64,000 bases of DNA, from NCBI RefSeq assembly GCF_947489255.1, contig NZ_CANLCY010000005.1, forward strand, positions 310,001 to 374,000, read 5' to 3'. Each line of letters begins with the position of its first letter. The stretch's first letter is position 1. Made by a program: the position numbers and the translations under genes. Under the pieces are notes generated by a model, which was not told the DNA's origin, made no database searches, and saw only the letters and a program-made list of their open reading frames with translations. Origin of the DNA: an uncultured Microbacterium sp. Lineage in GTDB: Bacteria > Actinomycetota > Actinomycetes > Actinomycetales > Microbacteriaceae. This document shows, one piece after another, positions 62,275 to 64,000 of the stretch.

Positions 62275-63858
62275 TCACGCGCCTGGGGCGGGGGCACGAA
62301 GCGCGTCGGCCAGACGGCGGGCGCCGCGCACCGCGATGGCGACGCTCGTGAGCGTCGGGTTCATCGTGTTCGCCGTGGGGATGAGGGCGTTGCCGCCGAC
62401 GACGAGGTTGTCGAAGCCCCACACGCGCGAGAACGGGTCGGCGACGGAGGTCGCGGGGTCGGTTCCCGCCCGCATCGTGCCCATGAAGTGCAGGCTCGAG
62501 CCGTTCGGCAGCAGCCGCGGCTCGGCGATGAACGTGCCGAGGGCCTGCCCGGCCCGGCGCAGACGCGCGGTGGCCTCGGCGATCTCGGCGTTCTCGCGCT
62601 CGGTGAGGGCGTACTCGATCGTGAAGTTCGGCATGCCGCGGTAGTCGAGCTCGTCGTCGCTGAAGGTCGCGCCGTCCTCGACACGGGGGAATTTGCGCGT
62701 CCCGAAGCCCATGTTGACGTACCCCCACCGGTTGCGGGCCGCGGGGTGGTCGACGGGGAGCGGGAACGGCGGGGTCTCGGCGTACATGATCTGCGCCGAG
62801 TACGGGTGGTCGGGCTCCGAGAACGGGATGCGGTTGACCGCGGCCACGGGGTCGGCGGGGTTCGTCGCCCGCCGGGCGAGCTCCGTCTCGAGCTCCGCGT
62901 CGGAGACCAGCGCGCTCATGCGCTCCGCGTCGAGGGCGACGGTGCTGATCACGACGTGGTGCTCGGTCAGGTAGCGGCCGAGGGGCGCGGGACGGATGCC
63001 CGAGGCCCAGAGCAGCTGCGGGGAGCGGAAGGCGTCGGCGGCCACCACCACGGCATCCGCCTCGACGAACGACTCCTCGCGCGTGCGGAGGTCTTCGACG
63101 ACCACGCCACGGACGTGGGCGCCGTCGTGCTCGATGCGCCGCACGAGCGTGAGATCGCGCAGCTCGAAACGCGCCGCCGTGTCGGTGCCCGGCTCGATGA
63201 GCGGGCCGAGCACGGTGTCGGCTCCCGCCCAGCGCATCGTGCCGTCGGGCTGCGGGTCGCCCGCGACCGGCAGGGTGCTCACGCCGTACCCCTCGGGTAG
63301 TTCGGCGGCGAACTCGCGGTCGAGGAGGGTGCGGATGGCGGCGCCCACGGGTGAGTCCGAGAACGCCGCGCTCTGCTTGTGCAGCAGGTCTTCCGCGGTG
63401 GAGATGAGATCCTCCCACTCGTCGTCGGCGATGAAGTCGAGCTTCTCGCTGAAGGCCGGGCGCGGGATGGCGCAGGTCCAATGCGCGCCCTGCCCGCCGA
63501 CGTTGGTCGCGGCGGCCGCGGCGGGGAACGCCGAAGCGTGCGCGGACCCCTCGCCGCCGAAATCGAGAAGGTGCGTCCCTTGACGCGCGGTGAACATCCC
63601 CTCCACGACCGCCCCCGCGAGGATGCCGAGCGCGTCCCGGTACTGCCCCGCCTGCGGGCCCTGCGACATCTCGCGGGCGCGCGCCTTCTCGTCGGGGTCG
63701 GTGAGGTTGCGCACGCTCTCGCCCGGGCGCGGAGTCACCTGGGGACCCGCCTCGAACATGATCACGCGCGCGTCGGGGAGCGCCTCCAGGAGCAGGCGGG
63801 CATAGGTCGATCCGATGGGCCCGCTGCCGACGACGGCGATGGTGGGGGTGGCGGTCAT
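62275..63858 (-). CDS. GMC oxidoreductase, pyranose-2-oxidase / C-glycoside-oxidase-like
   Basis: This 527-residue FAD enzyme has the ADP-binding loop VVGSGPIGSTYARLLLE at residues 9-25. NVGGQGAHWTCAIPRPAF follows (His126), like the HWTCATPR block of pyranose 2-oxidase where FAD is attached. It ends LHFMGTMRAGTDPATSVADP, VWGFDNLVVGGNALIPTANT and NPTLTSVAIAVRGARRLADA, again as in that group. Recall: Microbacterium CarA-type C-glycoside 3-oxidases belong here. It probably oxidises a sugar or glycoside hydroxyl to a keto group. AAGGAGA before the ATG. The gene upstream encodes a transporter, so import plus oxidation is plausible. No 3-keto-glycoside-cleaving enzyme is seen within the window. Confidence 0.85.
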   Translation of the reverse strand: MTATPTIAVVGSGPIGSTYARLLLEALPDARVIMFEAGPQVTPRPGESVRNLTDPDEKARAREMSQGPQAGQYRDALGILAGAVVEGMFTARQGTHLLDFGGEGSAHASAFPAAAAATNVGGQGAHWTCAIPRPAFSEKLDFIADDEWEDLISTAEDLLHKQSAAFSDSPVGAAIRTLLDREFAAELPEGYGVSTLPVAGDPQPDGTMRWAGADTVLGPLIEPGTDTAARFELRDLTLVRRIEHDGAHVRGVVVEDLRTREESFVEADAVVVAADAFRSPQLLWASGIRPAPLGRYLTEHHVVISTVALDAERMSALVSDAELETELARRATNPADPVAAVNRIPFSEPDHPYSAQIMYAETPPFPLPVDHPAARNRWGYVNMGFGTRKFPRVEDGATFSDDELDYRGMPNFTIEYALTERENAEIAEATARLRRAGQALGTFIAEPRLLPNGSSLHFMGTMRAGTDPATSVADPFSRVWGFDNLVVGGNALIPTANTMNPTLTSVAIAVRGARRLADALRAPAPGA

Positions 63859-63878
63859 GATCTCTCCTTCGAGGTCGT

Positions 63879-64000
63879 TCAGGCGGGCTGACGGTCGGGA
63901 ACGGGGGGCGAGGACGCCGGCATCTCGTCCGACAACCGCGCCGACGGCAGGAGCAGCGCGATCCCGACTCCGCACGCGTAGACGAGGGCGAGCCCGAGGA
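63879..64000 (-). CDS. Membrane transporter, C-terminal end only (5' part outside window)
   Basis: The last 40 codons of a gene enter from the right edge: a hydrophobic helix LGLALVYACGVGIALLLP, then the hydrophilic tail SARLSDEMPASSPPVPDRQP and Ala. This suits the last helix and tail of a major-facilitator transporter, though 40 residues cannot prove that. It ends 20 bp before the GMC oxidase start and probably shares its operon. Confidence 0.6.
   Translation of the reverse strand, partial: LGLALVYACGVGIALLLPSARLSDEMPASSPPVPDRQPA

Overview
The window is about 64 kb of very GC-rich DNA from an actinobacterium, most likely a Microbacterium or close relative in the Microbacteriaceae. The signs are near-exclusive G/C third codon positions, many GTG starts and ATGA/GTGA stop-start overlaps, many apparently leaderless genes (a TANNNT box 6-7 nt before the start codon), an HspR/HAIR heat-shock circuit with the order dnaK-grpE-dnaJ-hspR, and a GMC oxidase like the C-glycoside oxidases I recall from Microbacterium. 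This is inference from sequence alone. No phage, plasmid, rRNA or CRISPR locus is present.

Layout. 1-4.4 kb: pyrE (3' end cut by the window edge), xthA, a DGPF/YciI-like protein with its ECF42-type sigma factor, and an FMN reductase. 4.5-8.7 kb: a sensor kinase/response regulator pair followed by a two-gene NatAB-like ABC exporter; both transcription units share a 12-nt promoter word. 8.7-10.7 kb: a VOC protein and two paralogous single-pass membrane proteins (a third is at 55.8 kb). 10.7-15.7 kb: a FadR-type regulator and an operon for a beta-hydroxyacid dehydrogenase, an MFS importer and a split transketolase, with two matching operators flanking the promoter. 15.7-24.4 kb: GH15 glycosidase divergent from an unusual G6PDH, a nitroreductase, a YdcF-like membrane protein, an N-domain-less ClpB with a perfect HAIR operator, and a DUF2252 protein.

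24.4-35.7 kb is the most interesting accessory block. A five-gene minus-strand catabolic operon (beta-hydroxyacid dehydrogenase, aldehyde dehydrogenase, SDR, FAD oxidase, FGGY kinase) is divergent from an IclR regulator. After the regulator comes a complete quaternary-amine-type ABC importer whose binding-protein gene is translationally coupled to a homologue of formaldehyde-activating enzyme (Fae). A shared 15-bp motif lies in both promoter regions, suggesting one regulon that imports an (N-methylated?) compound, oxidises and phosphorylates parts of it, and deals with released formaldehyde.

35.7-44.1 kb: a GlxA/AraC regulator, a small membrane protein, two GT4 glycosyltransferases and a heterodimeric ABC exporter. 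44.1-51 kb: the HspR-controlled chaperone operon and a DEAD-box helicase. 51-57 kb: an MFS transporter, two divergent winged-helix proteins with His-rich segments, dcd, tRNA-Gly(CCC) with a duplicated 3' end, and the third membrane paralogue. 57-64 kb: an isochorismatase-like hydrolase, an SDR, small unknowns, a GDSL lipoprotein, a BLUF photoreceptor operon divergent from a TetR regulator, an NTF2-like protein and a pyranose/C-glycoside-oxidase-like GMC enzyme with the end of a transporter gene.

Intergenic regions are rich in short palindromic repeats of at least four families.
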